The notes: a model not told the origin generated them from the letters alone. A DNA stretch of 33,400 bases from Oscillospiraceae bacterium (GCA_015064345.1 SVSK01000021.1:1-33400), one strand, 5' to 3'; shown: positions 22,748-31,378, numbered from the stretch's first letter. Numbers and translations: made by a program.

Positions 22748-24295
22748 TTAATTGTGTCCGTATGCGTCAACGTCAAGTCCTTCGAGAACTCGTGACACAT
22801 CGTTTATCACCTTGTCAACCAGGTCGTTTGAGGTATAGAACTCGCCAACACCGTTGACTACAACAAGCACCTTGCCGCCGCTGATATGACCGGTGGATGC
22901 CTCGTAATGCTCATAGAACTTGTACTCGTTCACCTCACCGCTTTTTAGCTTGGTGGTCATGGTAAGTATGAGGCGGGAGTCGTCCGCCATAAGCTTTTCT
23001 CTATCCTCTTCGGAAAGAGTTGTGTACTCGCTGTTTGTGATATTGAGCAGTGTCAGATAGTACTGACGGAAGTTTGCAACCTCGGAATTGGGGATGTAAG
23101 TGCCGGAGACCTTGTCCGTTACGTTGAGAACGGTGTCATCCTCAGGGGTTGAGCTGTGCTCGAGAACGAAATCAACGTCCACACCGCGAGCTTCGCTCTT
23201 CAGGGTGATGCGGGATACGTCAACGATCGCCTCGTAGAATGAGCTGGGCTGGATCCAAGAGAACTCGCCCTTTGTGAGCCATGAAAGCTTATCCGCGGAT
23301 ATCTTCGCAATAAGCTGATACCTGGTCATGTTGGAGATGGCGTAGAAGCTTCCGTCCTTTTGCTGGCTTGAAACGTACAGCGCAAAGCTGTATCCGCCGA
23401 AGGTGTAGTGTATTCTGTATGCCGGATTAAGGAGTCCGTATTCCATCAGCGTACCGTTGCCCTCGACAAGTGCCGCAGTAGACTCACCTGTCAGATCGAC
23501 AAGATTATATACAGAATTAAGGTACATATCAATGTTGATATCGTAGTACTTGCTTCCCTTTTCGGGGAGAGGATACACAAGCGCAAGATCAATAGTCTGT
23601 GCGTTGTCTGCAGAGAGACGGTCAACCGCTACAAAGGGATCATCACCACTGTACACGATGAAGTTGTCTACAAGGTAGTAGTCGCTTGTAGTCATGCCCG
23701 AAAGAAGCAGTGGCTTAACCAGAGCCTCGAGAGGCTGGATAATGTAGCTTGCTGAGGAAATACCGATGATGTACACCGCGTTTCTGCCCTCGACTGAAGC
23801 ATAATATCCGCCACCGGTGAGCATAACGTCTCCGATGTAAACGGTAAATGTTCTGCCGTCTGTGGTGGTGATGGTGCGGGAAGCCTGGGGCTCGTCAAGT
23901 CCGTACTGCACAAGCTCTTCTTCGGTAATATCTCTCGCCACTCTCGACTGTGCAACAGGATTGGCGATCAGTCCCGCAAAGCCCATGTCGTCAAAGGTAA
24001 GTCCGGGATATCCCTCAAGCTCGAATGTGTCGGATGCGTTTCTGAATATGCGATAGCTTCCGTCCGCATTCGTTACCTTGATCTCCTGAATTTCAGAACG
24101 GGCAACAGAGGGAGTGATGTAGAAGTTTGAAAGCTTGTCGGAAATTCTTGTCTCGCCCTCCATCAAATCTATCTCCACGATTCCTGCCTCAGGGTCTTTA
24201 AGCAGCGGCGCAATAAAGAGGAAGTACGCAGCAAGCAGAAGAACAGCGGCAGCAGAGAGAGCAACAATAAGTATCTTTTTCTTTTTCAACTTCAT
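22748..24295 (-). CDS. DUF4340 protein of a Gld-type ABC system
   Basis: 515 aa. One N-terminal membrane anchor (residues 8-30), then a large extracytoplasmic part with the DUF4340 pattern YGLDEPQASRTITTTDGRTFTVYIGD near 130-155, repeated more weakly in the second half. Proteins of this family accompany GldA-GldF-GldG-like ABC transporters; their role is unknown. The start overlaps the stop of the GldG-like gene by 4 bp (ATGA). Last gene of the operon. Confidence 0.85.
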   Translation of the reverse strand: MKLKKKKILIVALSAAAVLLLAAYFLFIAPLLKDPEAGIVEIDLMEGETRISDKLSNFYITPSVARSEIQEIKVTNADGSYRIFRNASDTFELEGYPGLTFDDMGFAGLIANPVAQSRVARDITEEELVQYGLDEPQASRTITTTDGRTFTVYIGDVMLTGGGYYASVEGRNAVYIIGISSASYIIQPLEALVKPLLLSGMTTSDYYLVDNFIVYSGDDPFVAVDRLSADNAQTIDLALVYPLPEKGSKYYDINIDMYLNSVYNLVDLTGESTAALVEGNGTLMEYGLLNPAYRIHYTFGGYSFALYVSSQQKDGSFYAISNMTRYQLIAKISADKLSWLTKGEFSWIQPSSFYEAIVDVSRITLKSEARGVDVDFVLEHSSTPEDDTVLNVTDKVSGTYIPNSEVANFRQYYLTLLNITNSEYTTLSEEDREKLMADDSRLILTMTTKLKSGEVNEYKFYEHYEASTGHISGGKVLVVVNGVGEFYTSNDLVDKVINDVSRVLEGLDVDAYGHN

Positions 24296-25785
24296 GAGTG
24301 CTTTCTCCTGGTCAGTACAACAACGCCGCAGATCAAAATGATAACGGGAATGATAAGCGTAACGGCAAGCGTGATATCCTGTGCCTGCTTTGTGGTGATG
24401 ACGATGCTGCTGTCATCAAATGGCTTGTAATTCAGCACTGCAAGGACTCTTTCTCTGCCCGTTGCCTTCATAGCCGCAGCAATAATATCTTCGTTGGCAA
24501 ATGCATCGGAGTTGATATATCCGTCGGAGGCAAAGCTGGGAGAACCAACCGCCATGACGTAAGAGTAATAGTACTCATTTTCAACGATCTTCGACTCTCT
24601 TGTAACGGTCATTACGTTGTAAGAGCCCTTCTTCGCGGAAACGCCGTTTACCATAAGCTCTGACGTGTCGGAGGACTTAAGCACAGAGGAGGCGATCCTT
24701 GTGCCTGTGAGAGTTTCGTTTGTTTCCCACAGAAGCTCAATGGGCGCGGCACTTCTGATAAGAGTCTTCGGAGGAGTGGAGAGCGCGTTGAGATCTGTGT
24801 AAATAGAGCCGCCCATTGTGTCGGGCTGGTATTCGGTAATGATGGAATATCCGTCAACGGACATGGAGTGATCCATATCGCGAACGGTGGTGTTTGCCAT
24901 AAAGGAAATACCCCATTCCTCAAGGAACTCGTTAAGGTTTGTCAGATTTGCCACATACTCGGGAGAGCAAAGCACGATAAGGCATCCGTAATTGTCGAGG
25001 AACTTGTCAAGCTTTTCGATCTCGTTTTTAGCGGAGTCCTCGGCCTCGGCACCGATAAAGTCATACATGGGGTTGTAGATGACCATAATACGGCAGTCGG
25101 GAGAGATCTCCTCTGTAGCAAGGTCAAGAGTCTCTACCTCATATCCGTTTTCCGCAAACACCGTCGCCATAGCAAGGGCGTTGTTGATATCCTCGCCGTG
25201 CTCTGTGGTGAAGGTCACCTTGGGAGTATCGGTCTGTGTCACCTGCATGATACCGGAGATGAGACGCTTCTCCCCGTTGTACGCCCATACGGTGGAGAGG
25301 TCGGAGGTGTCATTATACATATAGAACGCGGTTATGGAGAACACTCTCACTTCCCCGCCGGACTCAAGAATAACGGAGTTGGGGTCGATAACGGAAGCGG
25401 TAGTGTTATAAAACTCGCGGAAGAATTCGGGATTTTTCTCAACGTTCTCGCAATGAACGTGAATATTGGGGAACTCGTCCTGAATCTGGAGAGCAGTTGT
25501 GTAGACGTATCTGGTAAAGCCGGAGTAGTTACCTGTCAGAAGCACGTCCGGCTCGCTGGCAAAGTAAATGTTCACTTCCTCAGTAATGTCGGAGAGAATA
25601 TCCTTTGCATCCTCGGAAAGAGTGAACACCTGCTCCTTCGTCATGTCAATTCGCCACATATACTTGTCCGCAAGGGCTGTGAAGATGATGTTGAAGATCA
25701 CCACAAAAGCCACGAAAGCGGCAGTAAGAGCAGTCGCAAGGGAGCCGTATTTGAATTTTTTACTTTTGAAAAAGCCTCGTCTCAT
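24292..25785 (-). CDS. GldG-like ABC transporter auxiliary protein
   Basis: 497 aa. An N-terminal membrane segment (about 17-40) and a C-terminal one (about 470-490, followed by RRKHS) enclose an extracytoplasmic domain of the ABC_transp_aux / GldG type (DMTKEQVFTLSEDAKDIL and VTFTTEHGEDINNALAMA are typical). In Bacteroidetes GldG works in gliding and secretion; in Firmicutes the substrate of these systems is unknown. AAGGAGGGG precedes the ATG, 12 bp after the permease. Confidence 0.85.
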   Translation of the reverse strand: MRRGFFKSKKFKYGSLATALTAAFVAFVVIFNIIFTALADKYMWRIDMTKEQVFTLSEDAKDILSDITEEVNIYFASEPDVLLTGNYSGFTRYVYTTALQIQDEFPNIHVHCENVEKNPEFFREFYNTTASVIDPNSVILESGGEVRVFSITAFYMYNDTSDLSTVWAYNGEKRLISGIMQVTQTDTPKVTFTTEHGEDINNALAMATVFAENGYEVETLDLATEEISPDCRIMVIYNPMYDFIGAEAEDSAKNEIEKLDKFLDNYGCLIVLCSPEYVANLTNLNEFLEEWGISFMANTTVRDMDHSMSVDGYSIITEYQPDTMGGSIYTDLNALSTPPKTLIRSAAPIELLWETNETLTGTRIASSVLKSSDTSELMVNGVSAKKGSYNVMTVTRESKIVENEYYYSYVMAVGSPSFASDGYINSDAFANEDIIAAAMKATGRERVLAVLNYKPFDDSSIVITTKQAQDITLAVTLIIPVIILICGVVVLTRRKHS

Positions 25786-25797
25786 TTCAGCCCCTCC

Positions 25798-26502
25798 TTA
25801 CGCATATCTTCTGCCTTCATAAATGCGCACGCTGAGGAACAGGAATATCGCAGTTATGGAGATGTAGTAAACTGTTGCCGCAATGTCAAATTCGCCGTAC
25901 ACGAAGTTGTCAAAGCGAGAGTAAACGGATACCCAGCTGAGCACCTGACGAACAAAGTAGGAGTCAATGATGCTGTTGAATATGGACGTAGCGGAAAGCA
26001 CCAGAAGTGTTCCCATTGTGCCGATGCAAGCGGTTACGGTGCTTTCTGTGAGAGTGGATACGAAAAGTCCCACTGAAATAAAGCACATACCGATAAGGAG
26101 CATGGCGATAAGACTGCCAACCGCCTTGCCTACGTTAGGTGTGCCGTAGTTGAACAGAGGCAGGTAGTAAAGACAGCTTACAAGCACAGAGCCTGCAAAC
26201 ATAGTGAACGCCGCAAAAAACTTTGCAAAAACCATACCGGAGATGGTAATGGGAGAGGTGAGAAGAAGCTGCTCTGTGCGGGCACGTCTCTCCTCCGCAA
26301 AGCCTCTCATTGTAAGAATGGGGATGATAACAACGTATCCGAGGATCATGGTCTGGAAGTAAGCGGACACGTCAGAGGTCTGGGAATAGTATGTAGACAT
26401 AGCGAACACAAATCCCGAAACCGCAAGGAACACGCCGAGGAATACATATCCGAGAGGTGTTGTAAAATATGTTCGCATTTCCTTTTTGTAAAGTGCAAGC
26501 AT
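25798..26502 (-). CDS. ABC-2 type permease (GldF-like)
   Basis: 234 aa with six hydrophobic segments. The N-terminus LALYKKEMRTYFTTPLGYVFLGVFLAVSGFVF is typical of GldF/NosY-type permeases, as is RGFAEERRARTEQLLLTSPI in the first cytoplasmic loop. The start overlaps the ATPase stop by one base (TAATG) with GGAGG 9 nt upstream, so the two are coupled. Confidence 0.9.
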   Translation of the reverse strand: MLALYKKEMRTYFTTPLGYVFLGVFLAVSGFVFAMSTYYSQTSDVSAYFQTMILGYVVIIPILTMRGFAEERRARTEQLLLTSPITISGMVFAKFFAAFTMFAGSVLVSCLYYLPLFNYGTPNVGKAVGSLIAMLLIGMCFISVGLFVSTLTESTVTACIGTMGTLLVLSATSIFNSIIDSYFVRQVLSWVSVYSRFDNFVYGEFDIAATVYYISITAIFLFLSVRIYEGRRYA

Positions 26503-27473
26503 TATTTGTTTCCTCCTTCCTCTTGTCTGTCCATTATTCTGATAAATATTTCTTCAAGATTCATCTGAGCCGCTTCAAGACCGATAATAGGTCTGCCCTG
26601 CTTGCTCATTTCAAAGAACAGGGGCTTTCTGATGTCCACGCCCTGTGCTGCTTCAATAAGGTAAGTATAGCTGTCAAGCTCCCTCTCACCTGTTACCTCA
26701 ACTCTTGTAACACCCTGAACGGAGCGGATGGCACTGAGCACCTCGCGCTGAGGTCCGCAGATCTTCGCAGTATAGCGGCGTCTGTCCTGTACCACCTCGG
26801 AAAGGCTCTCGATCTTCTCGTCCGCCACGATCTTGCCCTCGTTGATGATAACAACTCTGTCGCAAACGGACTGCACCTCGGAGAGAATGTGAGTGGAGAG
26901 AATGACTGTGTGCGTCTTGCCGAGATTTCTGATAAGATTGCGTATCTCAATAATCTGCTTGGGGTCAAGACCAACTGTCGGCTCGTCGAAAATGATAATC
27001 GGAGGATTGCCGATAAGAGCCTGCGCGATACCGACTCTCTGACGGTAGCCTTTTGAGAGATTCTTGATGAGTCTGTGTCTCACATCCTCGATCTTGGTAA
27101 CGCTTCTTACCTCTTCGAGGTGCTTCTTCTTGTTGAGTGTGCATCCCTTAAGCTCGTAAACGAAGCTGAGATACTCGTCAACAGTCATGTCAATATAAAG
27201 CGGCGGCTGCTCGGGAAGAAATCCGATAAGCTTTTTGGCCTCATCGGGATTCTCGAAGATGTCAATACCGCCAACCTTAACCTCACCTGAGGTAGAGGAA
27301 AGGTAGCCTGTGATAATATTCATGGCAGTTGACTTGCCTGCGCCGTTTGGGCCGAGGAATCCGACTATCTCACCCTTGCCGACGGAAAAGCTCACGTCAT
27401 CAAGTGCGTACTTTGAGCCGAAATTCTTCACAAGATTACTGATCCGTATCATAAATTTCTGTGTATCCTCCAT
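26502..27473 (-). CDS. ABC transporter ATP-binding protein (GldA-like)
   Basis: 323 aa. Walker A GPNGAGKS (about 40-47), signature LSKGYRQRVGIAQAL (about 142), Walker B IIIFDEPTVGLDP (about 161-173), switch His in ILSTHIL. The C-terminal 90 residues are the extension common in ABC-2 exporters. Start uncertain: ATG 27473 has no good ribosome-binding site before it, while ATG 27452 (MIRISNLVKNFG) has GGAGG 14 nt upstream, rather far. First gene of the four-gene operon. Confidence 0.92.
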   Translation of the reverse strand: MEDTQKFMIRISNLVKNFGSKYALDDVSFSVGKGEIVGFLGPNGAGKSTAMNIITGYLSSTSGEVKVGGIDIFENPDEAKKLIGFLPEQPPLYIDMTVDEYLSFVYELKGCTLNKKKHLEEVRSVTKIEDVRHRLIKNLSKGYRQRVGIAQALIGNPPIIIFDEPTVGLDPKQIIEIRNLIRNLGKTHTVILSTHILSEVQSVCDRVVIINEGKIVADEKIESLSEVVQDRRRYTAKICGPQREVLSAIRSVQGVTRVEVTGERELDSYTYLIEAAQGVDIRKPLFFEMSKQGRPIIGLEAAQMNLEEIFIRIMDRQEEGGNK

Positions 27474-27515
27474 TCGGTTTTACTCGAACTTGTTTTCCGA
27501 ATAATTAATCATACT

Positions 27516-27524
27516 ATTATATCA
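27516..27524 (-). promoter_or_regulatory. extended -10 promoter of the ABC operon
   Basis: Minus strand TGATATAAT: a TATAAT (27516-27521) preceded by TG, the extended -10 form. No good -35 is seen at 17 bp. It lies about 43 bp upstream of the first ATG. Confidence 0.6.
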
Positions 27525-27605
27525 CGCAAATGTAAACAAATCTTGAACAAAGCCGCCCGTGATGTCGGTTTGTGTGATTTTTCGGTGATACAGCGCTGAA
27601 AGTTG

Positions 27606-28430
27606 TCAGTGGGGTAAAATTACGATCCCCGCACCCATTGTTCCCCGTCTGCCGCCGCTTTTACGGTGAGAGAAGAACGTCTCGCTATCACAAGCGGTGC
27701 AGTATGGGGAGACGTCCACCTGCTCGGGAGAGATACCGGCATATGAGAGTATCTCCAGATTCATTCCCGTAAGGTACGCGTGACGCTTACCACCCTCGCA
27801 GATCGGTCTGATGTGCCGTGCGGCAAACTCTTCACCGCGAATTTCGCTGACAGATGAGTAAAAGTCCTCGCCCACCTCATAGCAGCAGTAACCGATATGA
27901 GTACCGATCGCCACGCGAACAGTTTCACGGATGCAGCCGAGAGAGAGCATTTTCTCCACGGTTACAGCGGCAATTCCGTTCACCGTGCCCCTCCAGCCCG
28001 CATGAGCCCCACCGATAACGGGACTTCCGTCCGCTTTTGATCCCGCAAAAAGTATAGGCACGCAGTCAGCCACGCGAACAATGGGCATTACCCCGGGTAT
28101 ATCCGTCACAAATCCGTCGCAGTCCTCACCCATGTCAATGGAATATCCCTCACCGCAGTTCGATTTACCCACTACCCGCACATTTGCCGAGTGGATCTGA
28201 TGAGCGCACACAACAGCCTCGCCGCCGAGGGAATCCTCCGTCACCGCGCGGGCAAAAATATCGATGTTACGACGAACGTTTTCTTCTGTGTCACCCAGTC
28301 CGCGAGTCAGATTAAGTGAGGCAAGATGAGGAATCGTGCTCACTCCACCCTCTCTTGCAGAAAAACCGTGCATCACACCGCGAGACTCAATCAGCGAGGA
28401 TCGGTAAAGTATTCCGGATTTATAAAACAT
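27606..28430 (-). CDS. pgeF: purine nucleoside phosphorylase / YlmD (laccase domain)
   Basis: 274 aa from ATG 28430 (MFYKSGILYRSS), which has GGAGG 5 nt upstream. The frame stays open to 28688 but that part runs into the dispersed repeat and is not protein. Motifs of the multicopper-oxidase-like PgeF/YfiH/YlmD family: HGFSAREGGVS at the start, CAHQIHS, VRVADCVPI and GGAHAGWRGT supply the His-Cys-His zinc site, and GTMGAGIVIL ends the protein. Members act on adenosine and inosine; older annotations call them polyphenol oxidases. Separate from gpmI; no promoter or terminator is clear. Confidence 0.9.
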   Translation of the reverse strand: MFYKSGILYRSSLIESRGVMHGFSAREGGVSTIPHLASLNLTRGLGDTEENVRRNIDIFARAVTEDSLGGEAVVCAHQIHSANVRVVGKSNCGEGYSIDMGEDCDGFVTDIPGVMPIVRVADCVPILFAGSKADGSPVIGGAHAGWRGTVNGIAAVTVEKMLSLGCIRETVRVAIGTHIGYCCYEVGEDFYSSVSEIRGEEFAARHIRPICEGGKRHAYLTGMNLEILSYAGISPEQVDVSPYCTACDSETFFSHRKSGGRRGTMGAGIVILPH

Positions 28431-28518
28431 AACTGCCTCCAAATATATTGGGAAAAATAACAAAGCCCCCTGCGAATGTGCGACAAAATTTGCCTTCTCC
28501 AGCATTTTCCTAAATGCG

Positions 28519-28653
28519 CGGGAGGAAGGGGGACCGTTTACGGTGGAAGGAGCCGGCGGCACTTTATAAAACACTATGCGTATTATTCTGCACTCTCCCC
28601 CACCCACTTCGTGGGAGCCCCCTATAACGAAGTTATGGCCGGATGGGGCCTTT
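28519..28653. repeat. dispersed intergenic repeat, copy 2
   Basis: Same orientation and order as 3246-3373, with most of the G-rich block and the CCCACTTCGTGGG hairpin (28603-28615) conserved. Relative to copy 1 it carries an additional ATAAC-GAA-GTTAT hairpin (28624-28636) between the CCCCCT and GGGGCC parts. The gap 28431-28866 holds this copy, the terminator at 28733 and the hairpin at 28805; no gene. Confidence 0.82.
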
Positions 28654-28732
28654 TGTTGACACCGATTCCTACTCATTCCACACAACAATTAAGTTGCAAA
28701 TTACAGTATCACTCAGACTTTATATACAACAA

Positions 28733-28766
28733 AGCCGCAAGCAATTGTCTCACCGCGGCTTTATTC
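28733..28766. terminator. terminator-like hairpin downstream of gpmI
   Basis: AAAGCCGC and GCGGCTTT form a perfect 8-bp stem around a 16-nt loop, with T-rich sequence on both sides (TTGTTGT on minus, ATTCTAATT on plus). It lies about 100 bp past the gpmI stop. Confidence 0.6.
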
Positions 28767-28771
28767 TAATT

Positions 28772-28880
28772 AATTATTCACACTCAAGCTCAAACCTCAC
28801 ATCGGAGAATTTTACGAAGTGAAATTCTCGTGAGTGTGACGGTTATCTTGCGGTTAAAGTTGTTTGTTATTCACACTCAA
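28772..28880. repeat. duplicated gpmI 3' end with a GAA-loop hairpin between
   Basis: The 14 bases ending gpmI (minus strand TTGAGTGTGAATAA, stop included) occur again about 95 bp downstream, near 28772. Between the copies lies an 11-bp stem with a GAA loop (28805-28829; GAGAATTTTAC / GTGAAATTCTC, one G-T pair). Confidence 0.65.
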
Positions 28881-30516
28881 CAATGGATTCATCCCACATT
28901 TCGGGAGCCTTGAATCCGAGAAGGTTTACAACAGTTGCCGCAACATTTGAAAGACCGTACTGACCGTCCTTCTTGACCTTGTAGGAGTCAGCGTACTTGT
29001 TGTCGTAAATGATGCAAGGAACGGGGTTGAGAGTGTGGCTTGTCTTTGCCTTCATTGTGCCATCCTTGTTGTACTTGATACCGCCTGTCTTCTTGTCAAG
29101 CTCAGCCATCTCGTCCGCGTTACCGTGGTCAGCGGTGATAACAGCTACGCCGCCTACCTTGTCGATAACGGGAAGGATTCTGCCAAGCTGAAGGTCAAGT
29201 GCTTCCATAGAGCAAACTGTAGCTTCAAGGCTGCCTGTGTGACCAACCATGTCACCGTTGGGGAAGTTTACTCTGATGCAGTCGTACTCACCGGACTCGA
29301 TAGCCTCGATGAGTCTGTCAGTGATCTCAGCACACTTCATCCAGGGTCTCTGCTCGAAAGGAACGATGTCAGAGGGGATCTCCTCGTATGTCTCGTATTC
29401 TTCGGAGAACTTGCCGCTGCGGTTTCCGTTCCAGAAGTAGGTAACGTGACCGTACTTCTGTGTTTCGGAGATAGCGAACTGTCTTATCTTCATGTCAGCA
29501 AGGTACTCACCCATTGTGTTGGTGATCTCCGGGGGAGAAACAAGGTAACGGGAAGGAATGTGAAGGTCTCCGTCGTACTCAAGCATACCGGAGTAGATAA
29601 CATTCGGTACACGAACACGGTCGAACTTGTCGAAGTCTGCGCCGCCTTCAAATGCCTTGGAAATTTCAATGGCGCGGTCGCCGCGGAAGTTGTAGAAGAT
29701 AACGGAGTCGCCGTCATTGATCGTGCCAACAGGATTGCCGTCCTCTGCAATTACGAAGGGCGGAAGGTCCTGGTCGATAACCTTTGTTTCTGCGCGATAT
29801 GTCTCAACAGCCTCGCGAGCGGATGCAAAATATCTGCCCTCGCCAAGAACGTGAGTCTTCCAGCCCAGCTCAACCATCGCCCAGTTAGCTTCATATCTGT
29901 CCATGGTGATCTGCATACGTCCACCGCCGGAGGCGATCTTTACGCTGCAGTTTTCGTCGGAAAGTTCAGCGATAAATGCTTCGAAAGGATCAATGTATTC
30001 AAGAGCGGATGTTTCACCTACGTCACGACCGTCGAGAAGAATGTGGATGCGGATGTTTTTCACTCCCTCAGCCTTTGCCTGCTTCAGCATTGCCTTGAGG
30101 TGGTCGATGTGGCTGTGTACGTTACCGTCGGAGAAAAGGCCGATGAAGTGAAGTGTTGTGCCGTTTTCCTTTACGCCGCCAACGAGAGCCTTCCATGTGT
30201 CGGACTCAAACATCTTGCCGGATTCAATGGACGCGGAAACAAGCTTTGCACCCTGCGCGAATACCTGACCGGAGCCGAGAGCATTGTGACCAACCTCGGA
30301 GTTACCCATATCGTCATCAGAGGGGAGACCTACAGCTGTGCCGTGAGCCTTGAGGGGTACCATGGGGTAGTCAGCCATAAGGCGATCAAGATTGGGAGTG
30401 CGTGCAAGACGTACAGCATTTGCGCCTGTGTCGGGAGCGATGCCAACGCCGTCCATTACGATGGTTACAACAGGGCGAACGCCGCCGAAGTCTTTAAGCT
30501 TTTCGAGAGTTTTCAT
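28867..30516 (-). CDS. gpmI: 2,3-bisphosphoglycerate-independent phosphoglycerate mutase
   Basis: 549 aa; typical members are 510-550. It interconverts 3- and 2-phosphoglycerate in glycolysis using two Mn ions. The phosphatase-like domain begins VTIVMDGVGIAPD and carries the catalytic Ser in DDDMGNSEVGHNALG (about 69-83). The inserted transferase domain has HIDHLKAML and LLDGRDVGETSALEY. C-terminal metal ligands are in NFPNGDMVGHTG and ITADHGNADEM. GAGGA before the ATG. No consensus promoter is seen; the 30588-30730 hairpin element lies directly upstream. Confidence 0.96.
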   Translation of the reverse strand: MKTLEKLKDFGGVRPVVTIVMDGVGIAPDTGANAVRLARTPNLDRLMADYPMVPLKAHGTAVGLPSDDDMGNSEVGHNALGSGQVFAQGAKLVSASIESGKMFESDTWKALVGGVKENGTTLHFIGLFSDGNVHSHIDHLKAMLKQAKAEGVKNIRIHILLDGRDVGETSALEYIDPFEAFIAELSDENCSVKIASGGGRMQITMDRYEANWAMVELGWKTHVLGEGRYFASAREAVETYRAETKVIDQDLPPFVIAEDGNPVGTINDGDSVIFYNFRGDRAIEISKAFEGGADFDKFDRVRVPNVIYSGMLEYDGDLHIPSRYLVSPPEITNTMGEYLADMKIRQFAISETQKYGHVTYFWNGNRSGKFSEEYETYEEIPSDIVPFEQRPWMKCAEITDRLIEAIESGEYDCIRVNFPNGDMVGHTGSLEATVCSMEALDLQLGRILPVIDKVGGVAVITADHGNADEMAELDKKTGGIKYNKDGTMKAKTSHTLNPVPCIIYDNKYADSYKVKKDGQYGLSNVAATVVNLLGFKAPEMWDESIVECE

Positions 30517-30587
30517 GTTTCAATTTCCTCTTTTATGTTTAATTTATTTTTTGTCTGTAATAAAGATTTTTGAGCTCTTGTCTTATT

Positions 30588-30730
30588 AAAGTTTTGATCA
30601 AACTTTTTCAAAAGTTTGCGGGTTTTTAGGGCAGCGCCCTGAATCGATGACCGCAGTCATCGAAACACCCAGGCGTTCGAAAGAGTTCTTCTTTTTGTCT
30701 ACTTTTTCTTCTCGATAAAGAAGAAAAAGT
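30588..30730. repeat. multi-hairpin intergenic element
   Basis: Five inverted repeats in 143 bp: AAAGTTT/AAACTTT (30588-30606), the competing AAACTTTT/AAAAGTTT (30600-30617), AGGGC-AGC-GCCCT (30628-30640), CGATGAC-CGCA-GTCATCG (30645-30662) and an 11-bp ACTTTTTCTTC/GAAGAAAAAGT (30701-30730). It resembles a dispersed element of gut Clostridia. The last hairpin abuts the ypsA stop and may terminate it. Confidence 0.7.
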
Positions 30731-30733
30731 AAT

Positions 30734-31273
30734 TTATTTCACCAGATCAAAGATGTTATAAATCTTCAACCCGTCCTTTTGTGCCATGCGGAAGGTCTGA
30801 CCGGAGCCGCTTCGTGGTTTGCCGTTATAGTACGCCACACAGAAGGATGAGCGCTCAACCATAGATCTGTTTCTGCGCATCATGCAGTCGTCAGTGTAGA
30901 AATCCTCAATGTAGTACACAGCAGATGCAAGTCCCTTCATCTTGTGGTACTCTCGCACATAGTCTATGCCATTTCCACCGATCTTTTCCCACTTTTCCGT
31001 CTGATTTCGGCATGGGAGTGCAAGAACAAGCTTGACTTTCGGGTTGGACGTAGCCGCATGGAGTACCCTCTCCGCCGCAAGCATGTCAAACCCAAGCGCA
31101 CCGCCGCAAATGAAGTATTCATACCCTGCATGGGCAAGAAGCCTTATGGCGTGGTCAAGCTTGCCGACGATCGCCTCAATATCCCCCTCGGGAAGCTTGC
31201 GATGCCCCGTAAAGCAGCAGGTGTTTTCTTTTTGCATAAAGGGGAGTATTTCCATTTCGCTTGTGTAGTTCAT
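30734..31273 (-). CDS. ypsA: SLOG-family protein (YpsA/DUF1273-like)
   Basis: 179 aa. CCFTGHRKLPEG near the N-terminus and FICGGALGFDMLAAERVL (about 55-72) are the nucleotide-binding signatures of the SLOG fold in the YpsA/DUF1273 family; LVLALPCRNQTEKW and DDCMMRRNRSMVERSS also match. B. subtilis YpsA affects cell division and oxidative stress response, but the ligand is unknown. Relatives of the SLOG fold take part in some defence systems; nothing here suggests that. Start has GGGG upstream. Divergent from the regulator gene at 31379. Confidence 0.85.
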   Translation of the reverse strand: MNYTSEMEILPFMQKENTCCFTGHRKLPEGDIEAIVGKLDHAIRLLAHAGYEYFICGGALGFDMLAAERVLHAATSNPKVKLVLALPCRNQTEKWEKIGGNGIDYVREYHKMKGLASAVYYIEDFYTDDCMMRRNRSMVERSSFCVAYYNGKPRSGSGQTFRMAQKDGLKIYNIFDLVK

Positions 31274-31302
31274 ATAGAGTTTCCCCTTTCGCTAGGAATA
31301 AT

Positions 31303-31331
31303 TGACAATCAGGTTGTGTTGTGGTATATTT
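31303..31331 (+). promoter_or_regulatory. promoter of the OmpR-type regulator
   Basis: TTGACA (31303-31308), 17-bp spacer, TATATT (31326-31331). Confidence 0.85.
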
Positions 31332-31345
31332 TAATTATATTAGAA

Positions 31346-31375
31346 AACGTCGGCAAACGTCCGTAAACGGAGGTC
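31346..31375 (+). promoter_or_regulatory. three 10-bp direct repeats (AAACGTCSG), candidate operator
   Basis: AAACGTCGGC, AAACGTCCGT and AAACGGAGGT follow one another with an exact 10-bp period, immediately downstream of the expected transcription start; the third contains the ribosome-binding site. OmpR/PhoB-type winged helices bind head-to-tail on 10-11 bp direct repeats, so the gene's own product is the obvious candidate ligand. Confidence 0.55.
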
Positions 31376-31378
31376 ATT

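Noticed and set aside
24868-26076. 402-codon plus-strand frame opposite the ABC operon
   Set aside because: It crosses the junction of two well-supported minus-strand genes and has no features of its own.
28431-28688. N-terminal extension of the pgeF frame
   Set aside because: It is made of the dispersed repeat; the real start at 28430 has a good ribosome-binding site and begins at the family's usual N-terminus.
29035-30573. 512-codon plus-strand frame opposite gpmI
   Set aside because: Composition as for other antisense shadows; gpmI is certain on the minus strand.
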